A stretch of 14,955 nucleotides of DNA, from positions 1-14,955 of the forward strand of contig CADBSX010000029.1 of the NCBI GenBank assembly GCA_902797515.1. The letters are read 5' to 3'. The stretch's first letter is position 1; each line of letters opens with the position of its first letter. The position numbers and the translations under genes were made by a program. This stretch comes from an uncultured Eubacteriales bacterium (GTDB taxonomy: Bacteria; Bacillota; Clostridia; Christensenellales; Borkfalkiaceae). Below, in pieces: positions 1 through 7,008 of this stretch. The notes below the pieces were generated by a model. That model was not told where the DNA came from and ran no database searches. It saw only the letters and a program-made list of their open reading frames with translations.

Positions 1-10
1 GCTCGCGAGT

Positions 11-55
11 TTTTTCGGTCGCAATAGACCTACTCGGTCATTGCGGACGGAAAAA
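11..55. repeat. Near-perfect inverted repeat downstream of subunit K gene
   Basis: Two 20-base arms (11-30 and 36-55) surround the 5-base loop TACTC and pair apart from one base mismatch and small offsets. The T-run lies at the 5' side of the stem and the A-run at the 3' side on both strands, opposite to an intrinsic terminator. On the minus strand it falls between the subunit K gene and whatever follows in the ATPase operon. It could be an RNA processing or stability hairpin inside that operon. The function is a guess; the repeat itself is directly visible. Confidence 0.5.
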
Positions 56-98
56 CAAGCAGAAACGCAGAAGAACGAAGTTTATAAGCCTTAAAAAA

Positions 99-533
99 TC
101 ATATCATTATGCCGAGAACCAACGCAAGTATCGCGTAAAACTCTATCATCGCGGGGAAAAGAACGTATTGTCCCGATCCCGCGCTGTTTTTGCCTATCGC
201 GTAAATACAAGCCGACGCCGTTATGCCCTGCAAAACCGCGGAGAACATACCGGTTATTCCGAGAGCCATCGTCGCGCCGAACACTCCCCAGCCCGCGGCG
301 ACCGATTCGACCGCGGTGGCGGCGGATATCTTCATTACGCCGAGAACGAAACCGTAAATGCCTTGCGTTGCGGGAAGAAGGGCGAGAACTATTATCTTCG
401 AGAACTTCTTGTTGTCCTCGCTCATAACGCCAGCCGCCGCGGAACCGGTCTTGTAAAGACCGAACGCCGATCCCGCGCCGCAGAGTATCATGCAGAGCGC
501 GATGCCTAAAATTGCTATTGCCTTGCCATCCAT
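99..533 (-). CDS. ntpK: V-type ATP synthase subunit K (proteolipid c-ring subunit)
   Basis: This is the membrane rotor subunit of a V-type ATPase, 144 residues long. It has two hairpins of two helices each (about 4-28, 48-70, 78-110 and 122-143), as in bacterial NtpK. The ion-carrying glutamate is E131 in helix 4. TQG (56-58) in helix 2 and LQG (101-103) in helix 3 supply the other ligands. L53, T56, Q57, Q102 and E131 match E. hirae L61, T64, Q65, Q110 and E139 at a constant offset of 8, which points to Na+ coupling. I chose the ATG at 533 because a GGAGGA site (542-547) precedes it. The longer frame back to 629 would overlap the subunit I gene and add a charged, non-family N-terminus. Subunit I lies 37 bases upstream. 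The operon continues off the left edge. Confidence 0.95.
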   Translation of the reverse strand: MDGKAIAILGIALCMILCGAGSAFGLYKTGSAAAGVMSEDNKKFSKIIVLALLPATQGIYGFVLGVMKISAATAVESVAAGWGVFGATMALGITGMFSAVLQGITASACIYAIGKNSAGSGQYVLFPAMIEFYAILALVLGIMI

Positions 534-570
534 TTGAAATTTCCTCCGAAATTTATTTGCTCTTTTAGTA

Positions 571-2568
571 TTATTTGAAATATACGAATTCTCTTTCGGA
601 TCCGAGCGGAGTGAAGAGTTCTCCCTCACCCTCGTAAAACCTGCCGAAAAATTCGACGTATTGCAGTCTCGAATCGTGTATATACGCGCCGAGAAGGCTC
701 ATCGCGAGATTGAAAAGGTTGCCGACTATTATTATTACCACGCCGAATACTATACCTATAAATCCCTGCGGGAAAAGCATTCCGACAGCGAGCGTATTAG
801 TGAATATCGACGCGATCTGCGCGCCCGAAAGCATAAGACCGTAAAGACGGGCATAACTCAAAATATCCGACATATAATTTATAAGCCCGTAGAGAGAACC
901 GAAAGTCTTGGTCGCCTTTTTAAAGCCCTTTTCGGATATTCCGCTCGTTAGTATTCCGAGAGCGAAGAGCGCGATGGTCGAATACAGCGCGTAAGTCGTC
1001 AGCGCGCCGACGTTTCTCACTATTCCGAATACGAGTATTATCGCCGAAACGAGCGCGAACGCCCAGACGAGCCCGCCGAATATGCCTTCCGCGATCTGCT
1101 TTCTCTCAAAGCACTGCACCGCTTTCATAACGAGACTTACCGCGATCTGGAAAGTACCGAGCGCGAGACACCATAAAAGTATTGACGGAACGTCTATCCC
1201 CGCGATCGAAGATATTGCGTTTATCGGATCTATATGCGCCGCGTAAAAGGCGTTGTAATCTTCGCCCGCGAACCTTCTTATTATATTGAAACCGAGGAAA
1301 CTGTCGAAAAGTATTCCGAAAAGCACGGCGAATATCCCGCCGTAAGCGAATATCTTTCCGAATCTACGCATCGTCGTGCCCTCTCTCGATTTTTTTGCGA
1401 GGAGAAGTCCGCCGACTATCATTAAAAGCCCGTATCCCGCGTCGCCCATGATAAGCCCCATAAACAGGGAAAAGAAAAAGGACATCACCGCGTTCGGATC
1501 TTTCGCGCCGTAAGCGGGGGCGGAATACATATTGGTGACCGCCTCGAAGTTGCTCACGACCTTGTTGTTTTTCATAAGAGTAGGCGCGAATTCCGTCCTC
1601 TTTACGGGCGAAAACTCGGTAAAATACGCCGTGGCGTTTTCGGCGACGTTCTCTTCGACGCGCGCCGTCGCCTCGGTCGGAACGAAAGCCTTCATAACGA
1701 AAGTCTCCGCAGTCCTTCTGAATTCTTCGCCGTCTTTCGCCTTTTCTTTCAGAAAGCCGAGATAATCTATATATAATCTTATATCGCGGACGTAAACCGC
1801 GTTTTCGGCGGTCTCTCTGACGAGCGAAAGGGCTTTTTCTTCGACGCGTTTTATTTCCTCGTCTATTGCCTTTATCTCGTCCGCCGCCGTCCTTTCGCTT
1901 TTATACGGACATTTTTTAAAGCCGTTCTCGTTTAATATCCGCTCCGCGTTTTCGGCGTCTTTTTTGAGGTACGCGGCGAATACCACCGCCCCTTTAGTTC
2001 CGTCCGCCGCCTTTCCGAAAACGACCGTTTCGGAATTTTCAAACGCCGAAAAGAGTTTGTCGGATTTGTCGTTCGGAACGACGCCGAGAACCGTCTTTAC
2101 GTATTTAGTATCGGAAAAATCGGAAAACTTCTCTTTTAAATTCTCGTACTCCGCGTATCCCTTTCTCTCTTCCGAAAGTTTTGAAAGTTCGGCTTTTAAG
2201 CCCGCGCGCTTTTCCGAAAGCCCGATTATGCCGTCGATTTTTTCCGCTATCTCGCCGAGCCTGTCGCCCGTGGCGAGAAATTCGTCGGCAGTAACTCCGA
2301 AAAGCCCGCGGAGCACGGGAAAATTTTCCCGTTCCTCTTTCGGAAGGGAATCTACCGCCTCTTCGACCGCGGAAAGAGCCTCGCGAGCGCGAAGTTCTTC
2401 TTCGGCGCGGTCTTTCGACGCGCTTTCAAAGCCTTTTTCGCACGCGAGTTCGTAGTCTTCCTGCGAACAGATCTGCACCGCGCCCGTCTTTATAAGTCCG
2501 TCTAAAATAACGTCCTTTTCCCTCGTCAACGCGACGAGAGTCATCGACGACATCTCACAGATCGCCAT
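571..2568 (-). CDS. ntpI: V-type ATP synthase subunit I (a-subunit, membrane stator)
   Basis: This 665-residue protein is the stator subunit that forms the ion path against the K ring. Residues 1 to about 345 are a hydrophilic, coiled-coil-rich cytoplasmic arm (for example 50-80, 105-150 and 225-255). The C-terminal half holds about seven or eight membrane helices starting near 361. The conserved stretch at 568-582 contains R574, the position of the essential arginine facing the rotor glutamate. A second conserved segment (631-649) carries R634 and ends in a glycine/glutamate-rich motif typical of the family. The ATG at 2568 has a GGAGGA site at 2575-2580 inside the end of the upstream G/H gene. 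The two genes overlap by 14 bases, so translational coupling is likely. Length and domain order are normal for the family. Confidence 0.95.
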   Translation of the reverse strand: MAICEMSSMTLVALTREKDVILDGLIKTGAVQICSQEDYELACEKGFESASKDRAEEELRAREALSAVEEAVDSLPKEERENFPVLRGLFGVTADEFLATGDRLGEIAEKIDGIIGLSEKRAGLKAELSKLSEERKGYAEYENLKEKFSDFSDTKYVKTVLGVVPNDKSDKLFSAFENSETVVFGKAADGTKGAVVFAAYLKKDAENAERILNENGFKKCPYKSERTAADEIKAIDEEIKRVEEKALSLVRETAENAVYVRDIRLYIDYLGFLKEKAKDGEEFRRTAETFVMKAFVPTEATARVEENVAENATAYFTEFSPVKRTEFAPTLMKNNKVVSNFEAVTNMYSAPAYGAKDPNAVMSFFFSLFMGLIMGDAGYGLLMIVGGLLLAKKSREGTTMRRFGKIFAYGGIFAVLFGILFDSFLGFNIIRRFAGEDYNAFYAAHIDPINAISSIAGIDVPSILLWCLALGTFQIAVSLVMKAVQCFERKQIAEGIFGGLVWAFALVSAIILVFGIVRNVGALTTYALYSTIALFALGILTSGISEKGFKKATKTFGSLYGLINYMSDILSYARLYGLMLSGAQIASIFTNTLAVGMLFPQGFIGIVFGVVIIIVGNLFNLAMSLLGAYIHDSRLQYVEFFGRFYEGEGELFTPLGSEREFVYFK

Positions 2569-2875
2569 TTAATATCCTCCCGAATATCTCGCCTGCGAGT
2601 TCGTCCGTTTTTTCGGAAAAACTTTCTTTCATCTTCGCGTTTTCGGTCTCGTTTTCGGAAAGCGTTTTAAGATACGCCTTTTCCGCGGCGAGTTCCGCCG
2701 TCAAAACGGCGGTCGATCTTCTTGCCCTGACGTTTTTCTTCGCCTGCGCCGCGTTTTCCCTCGCGTACTCGTCGGCGGCTTTGCGGATGTTTTCCGCCTT
2801 TTCTTCCGCCGCTTTTCTTATGCCGTCCGCTTGTTCTTCCGCTTTTCTGACGTTTTCGAGAATTTCCGTTATCAT
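2555..2875 (-). CDS. V-type ATPase peripheral-stalk subunit G/H (NtpF-like)
   Basis: This 106-residue protein is almost entirely helical and rich in Ala, Glu, Lys and Arg, with heptad-like spacing over about 1-95. That is what is expected of the elongated stalk subunit that pairs with subunit E to brace the catalytic head. Sequence alone is weak evidence for such a low-complexity coil. The position decides it: it is the first gene before subunit I and subunit K, as ntpF is in the E. hirae ntp operon. Its 3' end overlaps the subunit I start by 14 bases. The ATG at 2875 lacks a strong ribosome binding site. A consensus promoter lies about 45 bases upstream. Confidence 0.8.
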   Translation of the reverse strand: MITEILENVRKAEEQADGIRKAAEEKAENIRKAADEYARENAAQAKKNVRARRSTAVLTAELAAEKAYLKTLSENETENAKMKESFSEKTDELAGEIFGRILNGDL

Positions 2876-2919
2876 CTTACGACACCGATATTATCCCTAT
2901 TCTAAAATACTCTTTAAAA

Positions 2920-2948
2920 ATTATACATTTTTTTACGGCGATTGTCAA
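2920..2948 (-). promoter_or_regulatory. Sigma-A promoter of the V-ATPase operon
   Basis: On the minus strand TTGACA (2943-2948) and TATAAT (2920-2925) are both perfect consensus hexamers separated by exactly 17 bases. Transcription should start near 2912 and give a leader of roughly 37 bases before the G/H subunit ATG. No operator is evident. Confidence 0.85.
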
Positions 2949-3029
2949 TGTTTTGCGCGGATATGCCCGCGTTTTTGCGCGAAAATTTATCAGAGCGGAT
3001 GAAGATAGCGAAAAACTTATTCTTTTTTA

Positions 3030-3058
3030 TTTACAAAACGCGTAAAATGTGTTATAAT
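3030..3058 (+). promoter_or_regulatory. Sigma-A promoter of the CNNM-type gene
   Basis: TTTACA (3030-3035) and TATAAT (3053-3058) are 17 bases apart on the plus strand, with a start expected near 3065. It diverges from the V-ATPase promoter, the two -35 boxes being about 80 bases apart. This also argues that the coding sequence begins at 3095 rather than further upstream. Confidence 0.8.
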
Positions 3059-3094
3059 TTATATTACTTAAAAATAGGAGAAATTATCTTTATC

Positions 3095-4387
3095 ATGGAA
3101 GGCGACAGTTATCCCCCTCCCGACCATATCGCGGCTTATATCGCGATACTTATCATTTCTGTGATCCTTTCGGCGTTCTTTTCTGCGACCGAAACGGCTT
3201 ATACCTCTTTGAATAAGGCGCGGCTCAAACTCCGCGCGGAAAACGGCAAGCGTTCAAGCGTTCGCGCGCTCAAACTTACCGAAAATTACGACAAACTTCT
3301 CTTTACCATACTTATAGGAAACAATATCGTAAATATCGTTATGGCGACCGTGTCCGCCCTTTTGTTCGCAAGTCTGATCGAAAACGCGGGCATCGCGGCG
3401 ACCGTTTCCACCGCCGTTTCGACGGTAATTGTTCTTATCTTCGGCGAAGTAACTCCGAAAACCGTGGCGAAAGAGGCTCCCGAAGCCGTCGCGAGCGCGT
3501 TCAGCGGTTTTATTTCTTTCCTTATCGTCCTGCTCTTCCCGCTAAATATGATATTCACGGGCTGGAAGGCTCTGCTTTCAAAGATATTCCGTTTCGGCGG
3601 GCAAGACAAGATAACCGAAGAAGAACTTTTAAGTTACGTCGAAGAGGCGAGCGAGGACGGCACTCTCGACAAAGAGGAAACCGAACTTATTTCGAGCGCG
3701 ATAGAATTCAACGACGCGGAAGTCGGGGATATACTCGTTCCGAGAGTGAAGATTATCGCCGTCGAACAGAACGCCTCTATGGAAAAGATAAAAAACGTCT
3801 TTTTGGAACACGAATTTTCGCGTATTCCCGTCTATAAAGGCTCTATCGACACGATAATCGGCATGATACACGAAAAGGACTTCTATTCCGCTCTTATGAA
3901 CGACGCGAAAAACATAAAGGGAATAATAACCTCTATGGGCTTTGCGACCGAGCATATGAAGATATCCGCTCTTCTCCGTCAGATGCAGAGGCAGAAAGTT
4001 CATATGGCGGCGGTCATTGACGAATACGGCGGGACGCTCGGCATAGTGACTTTGGAAGATATACTCGAAGAACTCGTCGGAGAGATCTGGGACGAACACG
4101 ACGAAGTGGTAAATTACTTTACCAAACTCGACGACTCCTCTTACCTCGTTGACGGAAACGCCGAACTCTCGGATTTCTGCAAACTCTTCTCTCTTGAAGA
4201 GGACGAGAGCAACGACTCGAACACCGTCGGCGGCTGGGTGACCGAAAAAGTCGGCGATATTCCGCATATCGGATATACTTTCGACTGTAAAAACCTATCG
4301 ATCGAAGTCACCAAGAGAACGCTCAAAAGAGTGCTGGAAATAAAAGTCACGGTAAAGCACGAAGAAGAAACCGAACAGCAGGAATAA
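3095..4387 (+). CDS. CNNM/CorC (HlyC) family CBS-domain membrane transporter
   Basis: This 430-residue protein has the layout of a CNNM transporter, often annotated as hemolysin. Residues about 12-165 form the DUF21 membrane domain, with the signature SATETAYTSLN (30-40) and GEVTPK (117-122). A linker leads to LVPR (214-217), which opens a CBS pair (about 215-335). The second CBS ends in the conserved segment around DEYGG (309-313) and EDILEELVGE (321-330). A C-terminal CorC_HlyC domain follows (about 345-420). Family members are linked to Mg2+/Na+ transport or Mg2+ resistance; the substrate here is inferred only. I chose the ATG at 3095. AGGAG at 3076-3080 is 14 bases away, a long spacing, but the upstream in-frame extension would cross both promoters and lacks family sequence. 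Confidence 0.9.
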   Translation: MEGDSYPPPDHIAAYIAILIISVILSAFFSATETAYTSLNKARLKLRAENGKRSSVRALKLTENYDKLLFTILIGNNIVNIVMATVSALLFASLIENAGIAATVSTAVSTVIVLIFGEVTPKTVAKEAPEAVASAFSGFISFLIVLLFPLNMIFTGWKALLSKIFRFGGQDKITEEELLSYVEEASEDGTLDKEETELISSAIEFNDAEVGDILVPRVKIIAVEQNASMEKIKNVFLEHEFSRIPVYKGSIDTIIGMIHEKDFYSALMNDAKNIKGIITSMGFATEHMKISALLRQMQRQKVHMAAVIDEYGGTLGIVTLEDILEELVGEIWDEHDEVVNYFTKLDDSSYLVDGNAELSDFCKLFSLEEDESNDSNTVGGWVTEKVGDIPHIGYTFDCKNLSIEVTKRTLKRVLEIKVTVKHEEETEQQE

Positions 4388-4406
4388 AAATTCAACGAAA
4401 GTCAAT

Positions 4407-4437
4407 AATCTCTTTACAAATTTTTTGTAAGGAGATT
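4407..4437 (+). promoter_or_regulatory. Hairpin that buries the ribosome binding site of the ferritin-like gene
   Basis: Arms 4407-4420 and 4424-4437 form a 14-bp stem with a 3-base loop. The only irregularity is one U-G pair (4413 with 4431). The right arm contains the whole Shine-Dalgarno AAGGAG (4429-4434), followed by a T-run up to the ATG at 4443. In RNA the site would be closed. The stem is AU-rich but followed by U residues, so it could also act as a weak terminator after the CNNM gene. No convincing separate promoter is visible in the 55-base gap. Confidence 0.7.
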
Positions 4438-4442
4438 TTTTT

Positions 4443-5723
4443 ATGAATCCGTTTAAAGAAAAAGCAAAACCGGTCGAAAGTTATCTGGAAAGTTTCAAAG
4501 ATTTATATCCGAAACCTTACGACAAAAACGCAACCGATCCCTACACAAAAACGAGGATAATCCTCGCTACCGGCGCGGAATACGAGGCTAACTGGCACTC
4601 GCACTGTATGCTCCGTCATATCGCGGACACCGATTTGAGACGGGAAATTTCCCTTTCGAGGTTCGTGGAAAAACAGCAGCAACAGAAACTCTCGCATTTA
4701 AAGCCGATTAACGAAAGCATTCTCGAAACGACGATCGCATACGAGCAACTCGCCGTCGATCTCACCGCCGAAATGGCTAAAAAGGAAAAGAATTTCTACG
4801 TCAAAAAAGCGCTCGACTTCGCTCTTTTAGAGGACTTCGACCACTTATACCGATACGCCGATCTTCTCGACACCGACGCGGGAATACACGCGGAAAGATT
4901 AGTCGGTAAATACACCGAGATAATGCCCGCGAGACCGACAGTCGCTCACCACCGCCATCCGTTCGACAACGTAAAGCGCGACACGGACGCGAAAAAATCG
5001 AATACGCAGACAGTTCTGAACACTATGATCATAACCGCCGCCGAACAGCAGACTATGAACTATTATATGAATCAGGCGGCGTTTTACGAAAACGACGCGG
5101 GAAGAAAACTCTTTGAAGAAATAGCCCTCGTCGAGGAAGAACACGTAACGCAGTACGGCTCGCTTATAGACACGTCGAAAGACTTTCTCGAATGCAATCT
5201 TCTGCACGAATACGCCGAGTGCTTCATTTACTGGTCGAACTACTCCACCGAAACGGACGCGAATATCAAAAAGATATGGGAATACTACTTCGAAGCGGAG
5301 ATTTCTCACCTTACGGCGGCGAGAAAACTCCTCGAAAAGTTCGACGGAAAAGACTACGAAGAAGTTATCCCCGATCCCGAATTCCCCGAACCACTCTCTC
5401 TTCACGAAAACGTCGATTACGTGAGAGAGATACTCGCAAATTCCGTACAGTTCACGGGACACCTCGAAGACTACAAGGATATTTCCGATTTAAGGGAATA
5501 CGACAGATATTTTTCCTATAACGAAAAGATAAACGCGCCGATAGACGGCGCGGCGTCGCACAAGGTCATCGAAAACCGCATAGCCATTAAAGGCGAGGAC
5601 TACCGCTTTTTAAGGCGCGAATATCCTTTAAGCGCGCAAAACGACAGAAAAAAAGACGACGTGACGGTCGGGATAAAGCCCCGCCCGGAACTCAAAGGAA
5701 AGGGCTTTATGCCTCTGAAATAA
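4443..5723 (+). CDS. Ferritin-like diiron-type protein of unknown role, apparently tandem
   Basis: This is a 426-residue soluble protein with no signal peptide or membrane segment, rich in Glu, Asp, Tyr and His. I do not recognise a named family. The second half has the spacing of a ferritin-like metal site: E201, then E231xxH234 (30 residues on), E256 or E259, then E286xxH289. The first half shows a looser version: E46/E48, E76, E101, then D131xxH134 (E130 adjacent), suggesting two four-helix bundles with a degenerate first site. The tail (about 300-426) is charged and probably extended. It follows the CNNM gene by 55 bases on the same strand and may share its transcript. The ATG at 4443 has a perfect AAGGAG held in a hairpin. 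A role in metal or oxidative stress is inference from the fold only. Confidence 0.65.
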   Translation: MNPFKEKAKPVESYLESFKDLYPKPYDKNATDPYTKTRIILATGAEYEANWHSHCMLRHIADTDLRREISLSRFVEKQQQQKLSHLKPINESILETTIAYEQLAVDLTAEMAKKEKNFYVKKALDFALLEDFDHLYRYADLLDTDAGIHAERLVGKYTEIMPARPTVAHHRHPFDNVKRDTDAKKSNTQTVLNTMIITAAEQQTMNYYMNQAAFYENDAGRKLFEEIALVEEEHVTQYGSLIDTSKDFLECNLLHEYAECFIYWSNYSTETDANIKKIWEYYFEAEISHLTAARKLLEKFDGKDYEEVIPDPEFPEPLSLHENVDYVREILANSVQFTGHLEDYKDISDLREYDRYFSYNEKINAPIDGAASHKVIENRIAIKGEDYRFLRREYPLSAQNDRKKDDVTVGIKPRPELKGKGFMPLK

Positions 5724-5731
5724 CGATATAA

Positions 5732-5774
5732 GTTTACGCCCCGCCGCCGCGTTCAGCGGCGGCGGGGCGTAAAC
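5732..5774. terminator. GC-rich perfect palindrome between convergent genes
   Basis: Arms 5732-5750 and 5756-5774 are perfectly complementary over 19 bases around the loop GTTCA. The inner part is almost all G and C, and each end carries an A/T-rich GTTTAC/GTAAAC flank. It starts 8 bases after the ferritin-like gene's stop. There is no long U-run on either strand, but position and strength make a two-way terminator the best reading. Confidence 0.65.
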
Positions 5775-5782
5775 GAAACTCT

Positions 5783-5812
5783 GAAAGCGGCGTCCGGAAG
5801 GACGCCGCTTTC
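5783..5812. terminator. Perfect 13-bp hairpin overlapping the VanW stop codon
   Basis: Arms 5783-5795 and 5800-5812 pair perfectly around GGAA, a GNRA-type loop on the plus strand. Read on the minus strand, the stem begins within the stop codon of the VanW-family gene (5811-5813) and ends in CTTTC. It is the second of two adjacent hairpins that together separate convergent transcripts. Confidence 0.65.
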
Positions 5813-6971
5813 AATTTCCGCCGTCGTCTTCCGACGGTTTTATTCCCTTTAACACTATTCCCTGCATAGGCGCGTACTTGTCGCTCGACAAAAGTTTCCT
5901 TTCCGTCAGTTTCCCGCCGTCGTACCGTTCCAGATATCCGACGCTTATCAGCCCTTTTTTAGGATATACTATCGCTTTCGTTTCGCCTATCGTCATATCC
6001 GCGCTGTCTATAAACTGTTCGGCGGGCGGCGAAATTTCCTCTTTGACCTTGGATACTCTCTCGTATCTCTCGTCCATTTTCCGACCGTAGATTTTCGCCG
6101 TGACCTTTTCCCTGCTCGCCGTCATTACGATATATATCCCGCCGCCCGTCCGATTCGATATTTTCAGGTCGGCGTATCCCGTGCTTACCATGGCGTCGAA
6201 ACTCGGTTCGACGTAGCCGACCGCGAGGCTGTGCGAGTGCCTTTCGGAAATTTCGAGCCCTGCGAGCAGCGCGGCATTATACAACGTACTCGAAACCTGA
6301 CACACTCCGCCGCCCACGCCCTCGGTGAATTTTCCGTTCTCGATAATTTTCGCCGACGAAAAACCACGTTTTTCCGTCCTTTCGCCTACGGCGTCGTTAA
6401 AGGAAAAAGTTTCGCCGTTCGCTAACCTTCGCCCGCCTATATACTTGCACGCGAGCGCGATATTGTCCTTTCTCTCTTCGACCGAATTTTTGAATTCCGT
6501 GGTGAAACTCGCCCTGTACACGGTCTCCGCCTTTAAATCCGCGACCGAAACGCTCGGCTTTAAAACGACGACGGGCGCGCGGACTTCGCTTATTCCTCTG
6601 TTTAACGCGTCGGAAATTTCAAGAACGAGTTTTTCTTTATCGACGCATTTTCCGTTCTTTTCCGAAGTAAAAGAAAAAGGATAAGACTTTTTCGGATCGA
6701 TCTTCGCTTCCGCGTCCCTCGGTCGTATCACCGTATCGTAAAATATCCCGTCAACTACTTCCTCGCAGTTTTTAAGGTATAAAAGCCCTTCCGAACGGTC
6801 GATTTCGGGATAGCGGAATTCGTATTTTTTATCCATTGCGTAAACGGTGAGTTCCGCGTCCGTACCGTCAAGTATCGCCGCGCGGGCGGCGACGCCGCCC
6901 GCGCATAAAAAAATACCCGCCGCTAAAACAGTGACGGGTATTGCCGTTTTTATTAAAATACTCTTCGTCAC
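5811..6971 (-). CDS. VanW-family protein with C-terminal G5-like domain, membrane-anchored
   Basis: This 386-residue protein has an N-terminal hydrophobic segment (about 8-32) that should act as a signal or anchor, placing the rest outside the cell. Residues about 38-150 fit a putative peptidoglycan-binding region. The VanW domain spans about 152-295 and shows ETFSFN (187-192), the glycine-rich GVGGGVCQVSSTLYNA (218-233), then ERHSHS (243-248) and a conserved DLK (268-270). The C-terminal 315-376 resembles a G5 domain. VanW is named from vancomycin clusters, but its biochemistry is unclear and no other van gene is here, so resistance should not be assumed. The start is GTG at 6971 with no visible ribosome binding site. 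A stop codon 21 bases upstream and no nearby ATG leave little choice. It follows mscL by 37 bases. Confidence 0.88.
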   Translation of the reverse strand: MTKSILIKTAIPVTVLAAGIFLCAGGVAARAAILDGTDAELTVYAMDKKYEFRYPEIDRSEGLLYLKNCEEVVDGIFYDTVIRPRDAEAKIDPKKSYPFSFTSEKNGKCVDKEKLVLEISDALNRGISEVRAPVVVLKPSVSVADLKAETVYRASFTTEFKNSVEERKDNIALACKYIGGRRLANGETFSFNDAVGERTEKRGFSSAKIIENGKFTEGVGGGVCQVSSTLYNAALLAGLEISERHSHSLAVGYVEPSFDAMVSTGYADLKISNRTGGGIYIVMTASREKVTAKIYGRKMDERYERVSKVKEEISPPAEQFIDSADMTIGETKAIVYPKKGLISVGYLERYDGGKLTERKLLSSDKYAPMQGIVLKGIKPSEDDGGN

Positions 6972-7008
6972 GCGGACAGTTTGCCGCGCTTTTCAGTATT
7001 TATTCGCT

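Noticed and set aside
534..629. An upstream ATG extending subunit K by 32 residues.
   Set aside because: It overlaps the end of the subunit I gene, adds a polar N-terminus foreign to proteolipids, and a good GGAGGA site precedes the internal ATG at 533.
2956..2976. A small CGCGG/CCGCG hairpin followed by TTTTT, resembling a plus-strand terminator.
   Set aside because: The stem is only 5 bp and lies between divergent promoters where no plus-strand transcript is expected to end.
2942..3094. A 51-codon upstream extension of the CNNM gene.
   Set aside because: It would run through the TTTACA/TATAAT promoter and start inside the opposing promoter. Family members begin close to the membrane segment encoded after 3095.
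3629..4267. A 212-codon minus-strand frame opposite the CNNM gene, with similar ones at 4899-5462 and on the plus strand at 7409-8191.
   Set aside because: Each is antisense to a clearly conserved gene, has biased composition, and lacks a ribosome binding site or recognisable domain.
5811..6971. Possible vancomycin resistance locus because of the VanW domain.
   Set aside because: No VanA/B ligase, VanH, VanX, VanR or VanS is nearby. VanW-domain proteins are common in clostridia without resistance.
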